Positions 16,691 to 27,058 of a DNA stretch of 64,000 nucleotides are shown piece by piece. Every line of letters starts with the position of its first letter. Positions within the stretch are counted from its first letter, which is position 1. Both the position numbers and the translations under genes were made by a program. Below the pieces are notes generated by a model, which saw only the letters and a list, made by a program, of their open reading frames with translations, had not been told where the DNA came from and did not search any database. The DNA comes from CAVSRC01 sp963798195 (GTDB lineage: Bacteria; Pseudomonadota; Alphaproteobacteria; Rhizobiales; Kaistiaceae), in NCBI GenBank assembly GCA_963798195.1, contig CAWCSF010000010.1, forward strand, positions 930,001 through 994,000. The letters run 5' to 3'.

Positions 16691-18205
16691 CTACTGCCCC
16701 CGGCCGACGCCTGAGGCGAATCTTACCGCCTCTTCGGCGGCGCGGAAAAGCGCCCGGGATTTGGCGACGCATTCCTCGTGCTCTTTTTCCGGCACGGAGT
16801 CGGCGACGATTCCGGCGCCGGCCTGCACATACATCTTGCCATCCTTGACGATGGAGGTACGCAACACGATGCAGGAATCCATCGCCCCGTCGGCGGAGAA
16901 ATAGCCGACACAGCCGGCATAGATGCCGCGCTTTTCCAGCTCCAGTTCGTCGATGATCTCCATGGCGCGCACCTTCGGCGCACCGGAGACGGTGCCAGCC
17001 GGGAAGCCGGCCGCGAGGGCATCGAGCATGTCGTGTTCGCTCGCGAGCCGGCCGATCACGTTCGACACGATGTGCATGACGTGGCTGTAGTACTCGAGGA
17101 AGAACTGGTCGGTGACCTTGACCGAGCCGATCTCGGCGACGCGGCCAACATCGTTGCGGCCGAGGTCGAGCAGCATCAGATGCTCCGCCCGCTCCTTCGG
17201 ATCGGCGAGCAGCTCGGCGGCCAGTTCCTTGTCCTGCTCCGGCGTGGCGCCGCGCGGGCGTGTGCCGGCGATCGGGCGGATGGTCACATCGCCGTCGCGA
17301 ACGCGCACCAGAATTTCCGGGCTTGAGCCCGCCACGGAGAAATCGCCGAAGTCGAGGTAGTAGAGGAAAGGCGAGGGGTTGGTGCGGCGGAGCGCGCGGT
17401 AGAGCGCGAACGGCGGCAGGTCGAAGGGCGCCTCGAAGCGCTGCGACAGCACCACCTGGAATACGTCGCCGGCCGCGATGTAGTCCTTCGCCTTGCGCAC
17501 CATGTCGAGATAGCGCTCGCGCGGCGTGTTGGAGACCACCGGGATATCCGGATTGAACTCGGCGCCATCGGCCGATTTGTCGAGCGGCGCGTCGAGGGAG
17601 TCGACGACAGCGGTCAGCCGGTCGACTGCGCGGGCATGGGCTTGGGCCGCCGAGACGCCCGGCTGGGGCCGCACCGGCGAGACGATGGTGATCTCGTCCT
17701 TGACCGCATCGAAGATCACGATGGTCGTCGGCCGCAGCATGATGGAATCCGGGAAGCCAAGCGGATCCGGGTTCGGCTCCGGCAGCTTCTCCATCTGGCG
17801 GACCATGTCGTAGCCGAGATAGCCGAAGACGCCGGCCGACATCGGCGGCAGCCCCTGCGGCAGATGGATATGCGACTCGCCGATGATACGGCGGAGCGCA
17901 TCGAGCGTCGGCTCCGCCATCGTCTCGTAGCCGTCGCCGTTCGTTTTCGGATCGCGGTTGATCTCGGCCTTCGCGCCGAAGGCCCGGAAGATCAGGTCGG
18001 GATCGAAACCGATGATCGAATAGCGGCCACGCACCGCGCCGCCTTCCACCGACTCGAGCAGGAAACAATTCGCCCGGCCCGTCGACAGCTTGAGCATGGC
18101 CGAGACCGGCGTCTCCAGGTCAGCGACCAGCCGCGTCCAAACAACCTGCGGCTCGCCCCCGTCATAGGCGCGCGCGAAATTGTCGATGGCGGGTTCGACC
18201 AGCAT
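16691..18205 (-). CDS. trpE: Anthranilate synthase component I TrpE
   Basis: TrpE converts chorismate to anthranilate with ammonia from TrpG. The 504-residue protein has an N-terminal domain with the LLES-type feedback element (NCFLLESVEGG, about residues 46-56), followed by the chorismate-binding domain with FQVVLSQRFE, PSPFLYYLDFG, GTRPRGATPEQD and PAGTVSGAPKVRAMEII. The LLES element suggests tryptophan feedback inhibition. It begins 15 bases after the ppiD stop; no leader peptide or attenuator is evident in that gap. Confidence 0.97.
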   Translation of the reverse strand: MLVEPAIDNFARAYDGGEPQVVWTRLVADLETPVSAMLKLSTGRANCFLLESVEGGAVRGRYSIIGFDPDLIFRAFGAKAEINRDPKTNGDGYETMAEPTLDALRRIIGESHIHLPQGLPPMSAGVFGYLGYDMVRQMEKLPEPNPDPLGFPDSIMLRPTTIVIFDAVKDEITIVSPVRPQPGVSAAQAHARAVDRLTAVVDSLDAPLDKSADGAEFNPDIPVVSNTPRERYLDMVRKAKDYIAAGDVFQVVLSQRFEAPFDLPPFALYRALRRTNPSPFLYYLDFGDFSVAGSSPEILVRVRDGDVTIRPIAGTRPRGATPEQDKELAAELLADPKERAEHLMLLDLGRNDVGRVAEIGSVKVTDQFFLEYYSHVMHIVSNVIGRLASEHDMLDALAAGFPAGTVSGAPKVRAMEIIDELELEKRGIYAGCVGYFSADGAMDSCIVLRTSIVKDGKMYVQAGAGIVADSVPEKEHEECVAKSRALFRAAEEAVRFASGVGRGQ

Positions 18206-18220
18206 GAATTCGGCCCAAAG

Positions 18221-20119
18221 TCAGTTCGTGGTCTGCGAGATACCCAGCACCGCGGCGAGGGCGGCCTGATTGATGTTGACTTCGATCTTGCTCTGCCGCT
18301 CGGTCACATAACCGGAGAGCAGGTCGTTGACGTATTGCGAGGCCAACTGCTGCTTGGTCTGAGCGAACTCCGGCACATTCGGGTCGAAGGGGGGGACTGT
18401 GCTGTCGTCGACGACGAGCAGGATTCGCGACATCGGCGTCGTCCCGTCGGCGAGCGCGACATATCCCTTGGGACCGTCGAACGCGGCCTTGATGGCGTCC
18501 GCCGTCAGTTGCCCATCGGGAGGCATGCCGCGCGAGACCTTGTCCACGGTGCGCAGATCGAGCTTGGCGTCGAGGGCGACCTTGACGATGTCATCACCGC
18601 TGTTGATCTGCCCCTTCAGCTTGTCGGCCTCGGCCTGCAACTGCTTTACGCGTTCGGCATCCTTCCAGGCGGTGACGACCTTGTCGCGAACCTCGGCGAA
18701 GGGTCGGTCGTGCGCCGGCGATACGGCCGTCACGTTGTACCAGACGTAGGTGCTGCGGTTCGGCGACAGGGGATCATTCTCGTTGCCGACATCGGTATCG
18801 AAGGCGGCAGTGACCAGGCCGGCCGGAACGTCCGCCACCGCTTCGCCGGCCGGATTCTTGCCGGCCGCGTCGATGTCGGCGATCGTCTTGACGGTCATGC
18901 CGTATTTGGCGGCGACTTCGGGCAGCTTGTCCCCGCCGGCGCGGGCATCCTCAATGGAATCGTGCATGTCGGCGATCTCGGCGGCGGCGCGCTCCTGGGC
19001 GATCTCCGTCCGGAGCTGCGCCTTCACCTCGTCGAAGGTCTTGACGACTTCCGGCTTGATTTCGCTGACCCGCACGATCACAGGGCCGAAGCGGCCGTCG
19101 ATGACGCCGCTGACGCCGTCAGCCTCCATGCCGAAGGCAGCGTCGGCGATGGCCGGGTCGATGATCTTGTCCTTGGTGATCGTGCCGAGGTCCGTGTCGC
19201 TCGGCTTGAGATTCCGCTCGGTGATCAGGATGTCGAAGGTCTTGCCGCTCTTCAGCGCCTCGGCAGCGGCATCGGCTTCCGCGCGATCCTTGAAGACGAT
19301 CTGTTCGACGTGGCGCGTACCCGGCGTGGTGAACCGGGTGAGCTGCGCGTCATAGCGCTTGCGCGCGTCCTCGTCGCTGACCTCGTCCGGCTTGGCGATC
19401 TCCGAGGGGCTCAGCTCGAAATAGGAAACGGCGCGGTACTCCGGCGCCTTCCAGTCGATCTTGTGCGCGTCGAAATAGCTGGTGAGGTCGGCCTCCGTCG
19501 GCTCGGCGATCTCGGTGGCCGGCGGTGCTTCCAGCACGACATAGCTGATCTTGCGTTGGTCGCCGCGGTATTCGCCCATCGCGGCGAGCATCGGGGCCGG
19601 TGCCTGGATGTTGCCGAGCAGCGCCTGCGCGAGCTGGCTGCGGATGTACTCCGCGCGGCGCTCGAGCACGAACTGGTCGTCGGTGAGGCCGTTCTGTTGC
19701 GCGATCTGGCCGAAATACGTGCGGTCGAACTTGCCGGTCGGGCCTACCAGCGACGGGTCGGTGGTGATCATCCGTCCCACGGTCGCAGGCGACAGGCTGA
19801 GCTGCATGTCATGAACGGTGTCGTCGAGTGTCGCCTCCGCGAGCAGCCGGCTCAGAACCTGACTGGGCAGGCCAAGCTGGCGTGCCTCCTCGGGCGTGAA
19901 CTGCTTGCCGAACTGCCGGCTCAACTCGGTCACCGTGAGGTCGTAGCGCCGGCCGAACTCGTTGGCGCTGATCTCGATCTTGCCGACGGTGGCGACCGTA
20001 TTGGAGCCAAAGCCGGTGAAGATGTCGGCAACGCCCCAAACGGCGAAGCTGATCACCAGCAACACCAGCAGCAGCTGGGAAACCCAGCTCTTGCTCAGTT
20101 TCTTGATACTGTCGAGCAT
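18221..20119 (-). CDS. ppiD: PpiD/SurA-type membrane-anchored peptidylprolyl isomerase
   Basis: The 632-residue protein has a short cytosolic N-terminus, one membrane helix (about residues 13-33, SQLLLVLLVISFAVWGVADI), a SurA_N_3-type chaperone domain, and a parvulin-type rotamase domain around residues 235-355, with most of the protein in the periplasm. PpiD helps fold proteins leaving the Sec translocon. The start MLDSIKK at 20119 has GAGG seven bases upstream; the open frame continues upstream without PpiD similarity. It heads the trp/moa operon. Confidence 0.9.
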   Translation of the reverse strand: MLDSIKKLSKSWVSQLLLVLLVISFAVWGVADIFTGFGSNTVATVGKIEISANEFGRRYDLTVTELSRQFGKQFTPEEARQLGLPSQVLSRLLAEATLDDTVHDMQLSLSPATVGRMITTDPSLVGPTGKFDRTYFGQIAQQNGLTDDQFVLERRAEYIRSQLAQALLGNIQAPAPMLAAMGEYRGDQRKISYVVLEAPPATEIAEPTEADLTSYFDAHKIDWKAPEYRAVSYFELSPSEIAKPDEVSDEDARKRYDAQLTRFTTPGTRHVEQIVFKDRAEADAAAEALKSGKTFDILITERNLKPSDTDLGTITKDKIIDPAIADAAFGMEADGVSGVIDGRFGPVIVRVSEIKPEVVKTFDEVKAQLRTEIAQERAAAEIADMHDSIEDARAGGDKLPEVAAKYGMTVKTIADIDAAGKNPAGEAVADVPAGLVTAAFDTDVGNENDPLSPNRSTYVWYNVTAVSPAHDRPFAEVRDKVVTAWKDAERVKQLQAEADKLKGQINSGDDIVKVALDAKLDLRTVDKVSRGMPPDGQLTADAIKAAFDGPKGYVALADGTTPMSRILLVVDDSTVPPFDPNVPEFAQTKQQLASQYVNDLLSGYVTERQSKIEVNINQAALAAVLGISQTTN

Positions 20120-20303
20120 TATGATCCTCGGCGGCGCGCGACGGCCTTGCCGCGCGGTGATTTCAGGGCGCGACCGGGCGCGCGGGGTTTTCGGGCGCGG
20201 ATAATAGGTTGGGCCGCCCTCGCGCCGCAAGGAATAGTCGGCGCGCGATGCCTAACGCGAAAGTCGCTAAGTTCCAAGGGGTTAAGCGATAAGCGAACCC
20301 GGA

Positions 20304-21410
20304 TCAGACCGCCGGACCGGCCCATTTGAGCATCGTCGGGGCGGAACGGGCGTATTGCGCGATCGGATGGACCGGCTGGCCGAGCACCGCTGCAGCGCGC
20401 CACGGCCAGCGCGGGTCGGCAAGCATCGCCCGTCCGAGCGCTACCAGATCGGCCTTCCCATCCGCCACGATGGCCTCGGCGAAATGCGGATCGTCGATCA
20501 ATCCGACCGCACGCGTGGCGACGCCGGCCTCGCTGCGTATGCGTGCCGCGAGATGCACCTGGTAGCCGGGTCCGTTGGGCACCTTGGCGTTGTGCGCGAC
20601 GCCGCCGCTTGAAGCGCAGACGAAGGCAATGCCGGCTTCCTTGAGGGCGCGGGCGACAACAACGGCCTCGTCCGGATTGAAGCCGCCCTCGACCCAGTCG
20701 GTGGCCGACAGGCGGATTCCGACCGGCAACGCCGCAGGCACCACGGCGCGCACGCCTTTGGTCACGGCCAGCGCGAGGCGCATGCGGTTTTCCAGCGAGC
20801 CGCCCCAGTGGTCGGTGCGCTTGTTGGCGATCGGCGAGAGGAAGGAGTGAATCAGGTAGCCGTGCGCGCCGTGTATCTCGACGAAGTCGAAGCCGGCACG
20901 GACCGCGCGCTCGGCAGACAGCACGAAGGCGTTGATGACCCGCTGGATGCCGCTCTCGTCGAGCGCCACAGGAGTGTGCCAGTCGGGCGCGAACGGGATC
21001 GCCGAAGGGCCGACGGTCTGCCAGGCATCCTCCTCTGGCCGCAGCGGGCCGCCGCCTTTCCAGGGAACGTGGACCGAAGCCTTGCGGCCGGCATGGGCGA
21101 GCTGAATGCCGAAGCGCGTGCCGGGGGGCGCGACCCGCCGCGCGGCAGCAAGGACACGCTGCGCCGCCGCTTCGTTGTGATCGGAATAGAGGCCCAGGTC
21201 TCCGTGAGAGATGCGGCCGTGGCGCTCGACTCCCGTCGCCTCGATCGTGATCATGCCCGCGCCGGACATGGCCAGCGTCATCCAGTGCTGCATGTGCCAG
21301 TCCGTCGCCGACCCGTCGTCGGCGGAGTACTGGCACATTGGCGCTACCGCGATGCGATTGGGCACCGTCATGCCGCCGACGGTGAAATGCGAAAACAGTT
21401 GGGAGGTCAT
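20304..21410 (-). CDS. NADH:flavin oxidoreductase, Old Yellow Enzyme family (YqjM/NamA-like)
   Basis: The 368-residue FMN TIM barrel has VPNRIAVAPMCQYSADDGSA at the N-terminus, in which the cysteine of PMCQYSA is the mark of the YqjM-like subclass. FGIQLAHAGRKAS, the substrate-binding pair in FVEIHGAHGYLIHSFLSPIA, NKRTDHWGGSLENR and the phosphate-binding DLVALGRAMLADP are also present. Such enzymes reduce activated double bonds with NAD(P)H; the natural substrate is unknown. The start MTSQLF at 21410 is the family position, but no strong ribosome site is visible. It stands alone, 184 bases from the ppiD start. Confidence 0.9.
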   Translation of the reverse strand: MTSQLFSHFTVGGMTVPNRIAVAPMCQYSADDGSATDWHMQHWMTLAMSGAGMITIEATGVERHGRISHGDLGLYSDHNEAAAQRVLAAARRVAPPGTRFGIQLAHAGRKASVHVPWKGGGPLRPEEDAWQTVGPSAIPFAPDWHTPVALDESGIQRVINAFVLSAERAVRAGFDFVEIHGAHGYLIHSFLSPIANKRTDHWGGSLENRMRLALAVTKGVRAVVPAALPVGIRLSATDWVEGGFNPDEAVVVARALKEAGIAFVCASSGGVAHNAKVPNGPGYQVHLAARIRSEAGVATRAVGLIDDPHFAEAIVADGKADLVALGRAMLADPRWPWRAAAVLGQPVHPIAQYARSAPTMLKWAGPAV

Positions 21411-21500
21411 GGGATACCGGGAGGATGCGAAGAGGAGGGAGGGCAACATTGCATCCGGAGCGCGGCGTCGCCAAGCGCCGAGAGCCAACGCGGGGTGCGG

Positions 21501-22502
21501 CTAGCCGCCCCACAGCAGAAAAAGGCCAATGTCTCCCGGCACGCCGTCCGGAAATTCGATGACGCGGGCGGCGATGTGGAAGCCGCGCGGACGGAGCTCG
21601 CGCTCCCAGCGCAGGAACATCTCGGCCGCTTCGCCGCGCAGCGTGCGTGGCCAATCGGGGTCGGGCGCATTGATCGCCCGGCCGCCGTCGCTGCATAGCT
21701 GGCTGGGAAAACGCAGCAGCATGAACTCGGTCTCGCCACGCTCGGCGGCCTCGCGCGCGGCGTGGATCAGGCCGTGCCAGCCCTTGTCGGAGACGTGCGT
21801 GTCGATCAGATGCCGCACATCGTGGCGGCGCCGCTCGGCGGCCATCTCGCGCTGAAGTGCGCGCAGGCGATCCTGCTCATGCTTGTGATGTGAAACGAGG
21901 TGCCGGAAATCGTCGATGGTCAATTCGTCGTCGCTGCGCGGATCGTGACCGACGATCATGCCGGGCGGAGGCGCTTCCATGTGGAGAGCGTGGCGCGGAC
22001 CGGCCGCTGCCTTGGCGTGATGCGGCTCCGGCGGCAGGGGCACCGGCTCGTACTCGCCGCCGCCGATGGACCGGAGAAGATCGGCGCGGCGCACGATGCC
22101 GACCAGACTTCCGTCCCGCATGACGGGCAACCGCTTAACGCGGTGCTCCGCCATCAGGCTGGCGATATCCTCCGCCTTGGTGTCCTCGGTGATGGTCAGA
22201 ACCGGGCTCGACATCACTTCCCGGGCGACCGCGAGCGGGCTTTGCAGGTGCTGGACGAACTCCGTGTTCAGCGACTCACCCTCGGCAAGGCGCTCCAGCC
22301 ACCACTCGCTCTGGGTCTCGCGCTCGGTCTTCTTGCGGCCGACCAGATCGCCCTCGCTGACCATGCCGACCAGCGTCCCGCTGTCATCCACCACAGGGAC
22401 CGCGCTCATGTGATGGGTCAGGAGGGTCCGCGCCACCTCGCGGAGCGGGGTGTGCGGCTTGACCGTCACCACGTCGGGGTTCATCAGGTCGCGAGCGTTC
22501 AT
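21501..22502 (-). CDS. CBS-domain protein with uncharacterised C-terminal region
   Basis: Two CBS domains are clear in the first half: MNPDVVTVKPHTPLREVART with MSAVPVVDDSGTLVGMVSEGD (about residues 7-56), and VMSSPVLTITEDTKAEDIAS with VKRLPVMRDGSLVGIVRRAD (about 95-150). CBS pairs usually bind adenine nucleotides. The last 160 residues include a charged helical stretch (HKHEQDRLRALQREM) and a C-terminal globular part that I do not recognise. Total length is 333. ATG 22502 has GAGGAG eight bases upstream. It is divergent from tpiA. Confidence 0.85.
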   Translation of the reverse strand: MNARDLMNPDVVTVKPHTPLREVARTLLTHHMSAVPVVDDSGTLVGMVSEGDLVGRKKTERETQSEWWLERLAEGESLNTEFVQHLQSPLAVAREVMSSPVLTITEDTKAEDIASLMAEHRVKRLPVMRDGSLVGIVRRADLLRSIGGGEYEPVPLPPEPHHAKAAAGPRHALHMEAPPPGMIVGHDPRSDDELTIDDFRHLVSHHKHEQDRLRALQREMAAERRRHDVRHLIDTHVSDKGWHGLIHAAREAAERGETEFMLLRFPSQLCSDGGRAINAPDPDWPRTLRGEAAEMFLRWERELRPRGFHIAARVIEFPDGVPGDIGLFLLWGG

Positions 22503-22641
22503 TTTCGCCGCTCCTCGGGCATCATGGCTGCCGCTTGCCTGTAGTCCGCGAGAGGTGGCATGGCCTTGATCCCGCTCAATCGGGGCGCCGGCTTTCGGCG
22601 CTACGGGCAGGATTTGGCGCGGTTTTCCAAGGGGATACGAC

Positions 22642-23389
22642 ATGGCAGGACGCAGGAAGCTCGCAGCCGGAAACTGGAAGATGAACGGAACGCGCGCCAG
22701 CCTAGGCGAACTGCGGGCGATCGTTGACGGCGCCAGATCGGCCGGCTGCGACGTCGCCATTTGCCCGCCAGCTACGCTGATCGCGGCGGCAGTCGAGGCG
22801 GCCAAGGGCTCAAGCCGTCGCGATCGGCGGGCAGGACTGCCACGCAGACGCCTCCGGCGCGCACACCGGGGATGTTGCGGCGGAGATGATCGCGGATGCC
22901 GGGGGCACGATGGTCATCGTCGGGCATTCCGAGCGGCGGACCGACCACGCCGAAACCGACGCCATGGTGCGGGCGAAGGCCGAAGCCGCCTGGCGGGCGG
23001 GGCTTGTGGCGATCCTGTGCATCGGAGAAACCGAGGCAGAGCGCCGCTCGGGGGCAACCAACGCCGTCCTCGACCGGCAGATCGATGGCTCGGTGCCGGA
23101 TGGCGCCGACGCGGCGCGGCTGGTGGTCGCCTACGAACCGGTCTGGGCGATCGGAACCGGTCTCACGCCATCGAACGGTGACATTGCCGGGGCCCATGCC
23201 CATATACGGGCGCGGCTGGCGGGGCGCTTTGGACAGGAAGCCGATGCAATCCGCATTCTGTATGGCGGCTCGGTCAAGCCGGGCAATGCCAGGGAGATCA
23301 TGGGCCTCGCGGGCGTCGACGGCGCGCTGGTCGGCGGCGCCAGCCTCAAAGCGGCGGATTTCCTTGCGATTGTCGCGGCCTGCGGGTGA
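22642..23389 (+). CDS. tpiA: Triosephosphate isomerase, frameshifted
   Basis: TpiA interconverts dihydroxyacetone phosphate and glyceraldehyde 3-phosphate. The first frame has AAGNWKMNG (catalytic Lys); the second has MVIVGHSERR (catalytic His), VVAYEPVWAIGTG (catalytic Glu) and ILYGGSVKPGN. Deleting one A from the AA at 22812-22813 joins them through KGSAVAIGGQDCHADASG into a normal 248-residue enzyme. All catalytic residues are intact and nothing looks decayed, so a sequencing indel is the simplest reading. It lies upstream of secG and pyrG, as in related genomes. Confidence 0.92.
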
Positions 23390-23470
23390 TTCAGGGCGTC
23401 GCTCGGCGGCTCTGGAACGTCCCGGCACGATCGTGTACAAGGCGCGCAACCTGAAAATCCGGAAAGTCTG

Positions 23471-23952
23471 ATGGAAACAGTTGTCATCGTCATTCACCTG
23501 ATGGTGATTGTGGCGCTCGTCGCGGTCGTATTGCTCCAGCGTTCCGAAGGTGGCGCGCTGGGCGTCGGCGGCGGAAACCAGTTCATGTCCGCCAGGGGTC
23601 AGGGCAATGTGCTCACCCGGGCGACTGCGATCCTCGGCGGGGCGTTCTTCGCGACGTCAATGGCCATGGCGGTTCTGGCGCGCTGGGAAGCGCCGCCGGC
23701 CTCGGTGCTGGATACGGCGCCGACCGCCCAGACCGCGCCGGTAACGGTTCCCACGACCGTGCCGACAACCACGGCGCCGACGACGACCGCGCCAACGACG
23801 CGGCAGCCAACCCGCCGCCGACTGGCACGGGCATCATCGACGAACTCAACCGCTACACCGGTGGTCCGACCACCACGACGCCGTCGACCACGGCGCCGGA
23901 AACGAGCGCCCCACCGGCGCCGACCGGCTCCCAGGTCCCCACGTCGCAATAA
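23471..23952 (+). CDS. secG: Preprotein translocase subunit SecG, probable frameshift in the Thr-rich tail
   Basis: SecG is the small SecYEG subunit. Two membrane helices (residues 2-20 and about 55-73) flank LLQRSEGGALGVGGGNQFMS. After them comes a Thr/Pro-rich run, in which the current frame turns into Arg-rich low-quality sequence ending at 24064. The neighbouring frame reads GTGIIDELNRYTGGPTTTTP and ends VPTSQ at 23952, which matches the usual acidic-free tail and ending of alphaproteobacterial SecG. One missing base around 23775-23810 would restore a 160-residue protein. If there is no error, the product would be the 197-residue version. Confidence 0.85.
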
Positions 23953-24075
23953 CGACATGACGCAACACCCGACCCCGGCGCAGGACAGCACCCGCCGGGG
24001 CCGGCATCTTTTTGTTCGCCGCGACGTCGATTCCGACTCAACGAATCACGCGGGCAGGGAATAGGATCGGGGCCC

Positions 24076-25707
<1,632 letters not shown>

Positions 25708-25737
25708 TCCCGCCCTTCCAAAATCGCTGGAACGATC

Positions 25738-26064
25738 ATGATCTACGAAATGCGCGTCTATCGCTGCCTGCCGGGGCGTTTGCCGAATCTTCTGAAGCGG
25801 TTCGAGACCGTAACGCTGAAGGTGTGGGCTCGGCTCGGGATCACGCAGGCCGGCTTCTGGACGACGGTCATTGGCACATCGAACCAGGAGCTGACCTACC
25901 TGCTGGCTTGGGAGTCGATGGGCGAGCGCGAGACGAAATGGAAAGCGTTCCAGTCCGATCCGGAGTGGCTGGCCGGCCGCGACGAATCCGAGAAGGACGG
26001 TCAGATCGTCGAGAATGTCTCGATCCAGTTCCTGACCCCGACGAGTTTCTCCAGCGTCAAATAG
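25738..26064 (+). CDS. NIPSNAP family protein
   Basis: The 108-residue protein matches the small ferredoxin-like NIPSNAP fold: MIYEMRVYRCLPGRLPNLLK at the start, a central FWTTVIGTSNQELTYLLAWES, and the typical E/K-rich W-x-x-F helix (ETKWKAFQSDPEWL). No catalytic residues are assigned and the role of bacterial members is unknown. It begins 30 bases after pyrG, on the same strand, and may be cotranscribed with it. Confidence 0.85.
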   Translation: MIYEMRVYRCLPGRLPNLLKRFETVTLKVWARLGITQAGFWTTVIGTSNQELTYLLAWESMGERETKWKAFQSDPEWLAGRDESEKDGQIVENVSIQFLTPTSFSSVK

Positions 26065-26073
26065 CCGGCAGGC

Positions 26074-26944
26074 CTACTGGCTTGGCCCGAGCATCGAACG
26101 AACCGTATCCACCAGCGTCGTCGCAGCGCCGGCAACCTCGCTCTGGAAATACCAGCCGGCCGCGAGCACCCCGACCGCGACCAGCAAAAAAATTCCCATG
26201 GCCACCCGGCCGCCGGTGCGCACAGAAGGTGACTCCGGCGCGGGCATCGCGGCCGGTGCCGCGACGGCCGCCTTCGGCTGCGGTTTCGCTTCTGGCTTGG
26301 GAGGCGGTGCAGCGGGCGGCGGCGCCTCTTCGATCACGGGCGCGGGCTTCGCTGGCGGAGAAACCTCCGCCTCCGTCGGCTCCGGCTCGGCAGCCTTCGG
26401 GGCGGGCGTGGTCTTGGGAACGAGGACCAGAAGCCGTCGGCTGACGGCATCGGCCAGTTCCTCGATGCTGTCCATGAATTCGGTGCGGTGCTGATCCGGC
26501 GTCAGCGGCGCCGGGTTGCCGGTCGCCTCATCCGTCTCCCAGAAGACGAACTTGCGGAAGTCGTCCAGCGCCTTGGGCTGCGGGTCGTGCGGCCCCGGCG
26601 GCAGGCTCTCGACGAACATCAGCCGCTGGACGTTGCTCTCGGCCGAGAGCGCCGTGTCCAGCTCCCAGTGCGTGCGCGGATCGCTGAGATAGCCGGGCGA
26701 ACTGACGGCGAGGAAGAGCACGGAGCTCTGGATATGGCGGCCGAGATCGTCTCGCTCTTCCTGCGACAGGGCAGGGTGACGATCGATGTGGATATCCAGG
26801 ATTTGTCCGACACGGCGGCGAAGGGCGATCGAGAGATGCGCCACGAGTTCGATCCACCCAGCGCTCGCCGACGGGATGATCGTCCGCCAGGCCATGCTGG
26901 TAGCTCACGACAATGTCGTGTTCGAATCCGGGGACCAACGCCAT
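26074..26944 (-). CDS. Membrane-anchored TIR-like domain protein, frameshifted
   Basis: The start segment FEHDIVVSYQHGLADDHPVG is the first strand and loop of a TIR-like domain. After the break the other frame continues with IELVAHLSIALRRRVGQ, SSVLFLAVSSPGYLS and THWELDTALSAESN, which fits the later TIR strands and the W/E region near the active site. Removing one G (sense strand; 26854-26859) joins the frames into 289 residues. A Pro/Ala-rich linker (about 160-225) and one membrane helix (GIFLLVAVGVLAAGWYF) follow. Such proteins are seen in signalling and defence contexts, but no function is shown here. The start at 26944 is a best guess. Confidence 0.65.
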
Positions 26945-27058
26945 CGCAATACTCGCCCAAGTGCCGCACAGTAGGCCCGACTGCCGGCGCATGACCAGCA
27001 CGCAGATTGCGCATGGTTACGGGTTGGCGATCCGGGCGTGGTCGCCCAGAGGTTGCGG

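Noticed and set aside
18206..18220. Possible trp leader or attenuator before trpE
   Set aside because: The gap is only 15 bases, too short for a leader peptide and alternative hairpins.
17636..20329. Very long open frame on the plus strand opposite trpE and ppiD
   Set aside because: Antisense frame in a high-GC region; composition is Arg/Gly/Asp/Leu-rich without domains, and the opposite strand has well-supported trpE and ppiD.
23740..23800. Short repeats of ACGACC/CCGACG in secG as a CRISPR-like or satellite array
   Set aside because: These are Thr/Pro codon repeats within the coding region and lack any spacer structure.
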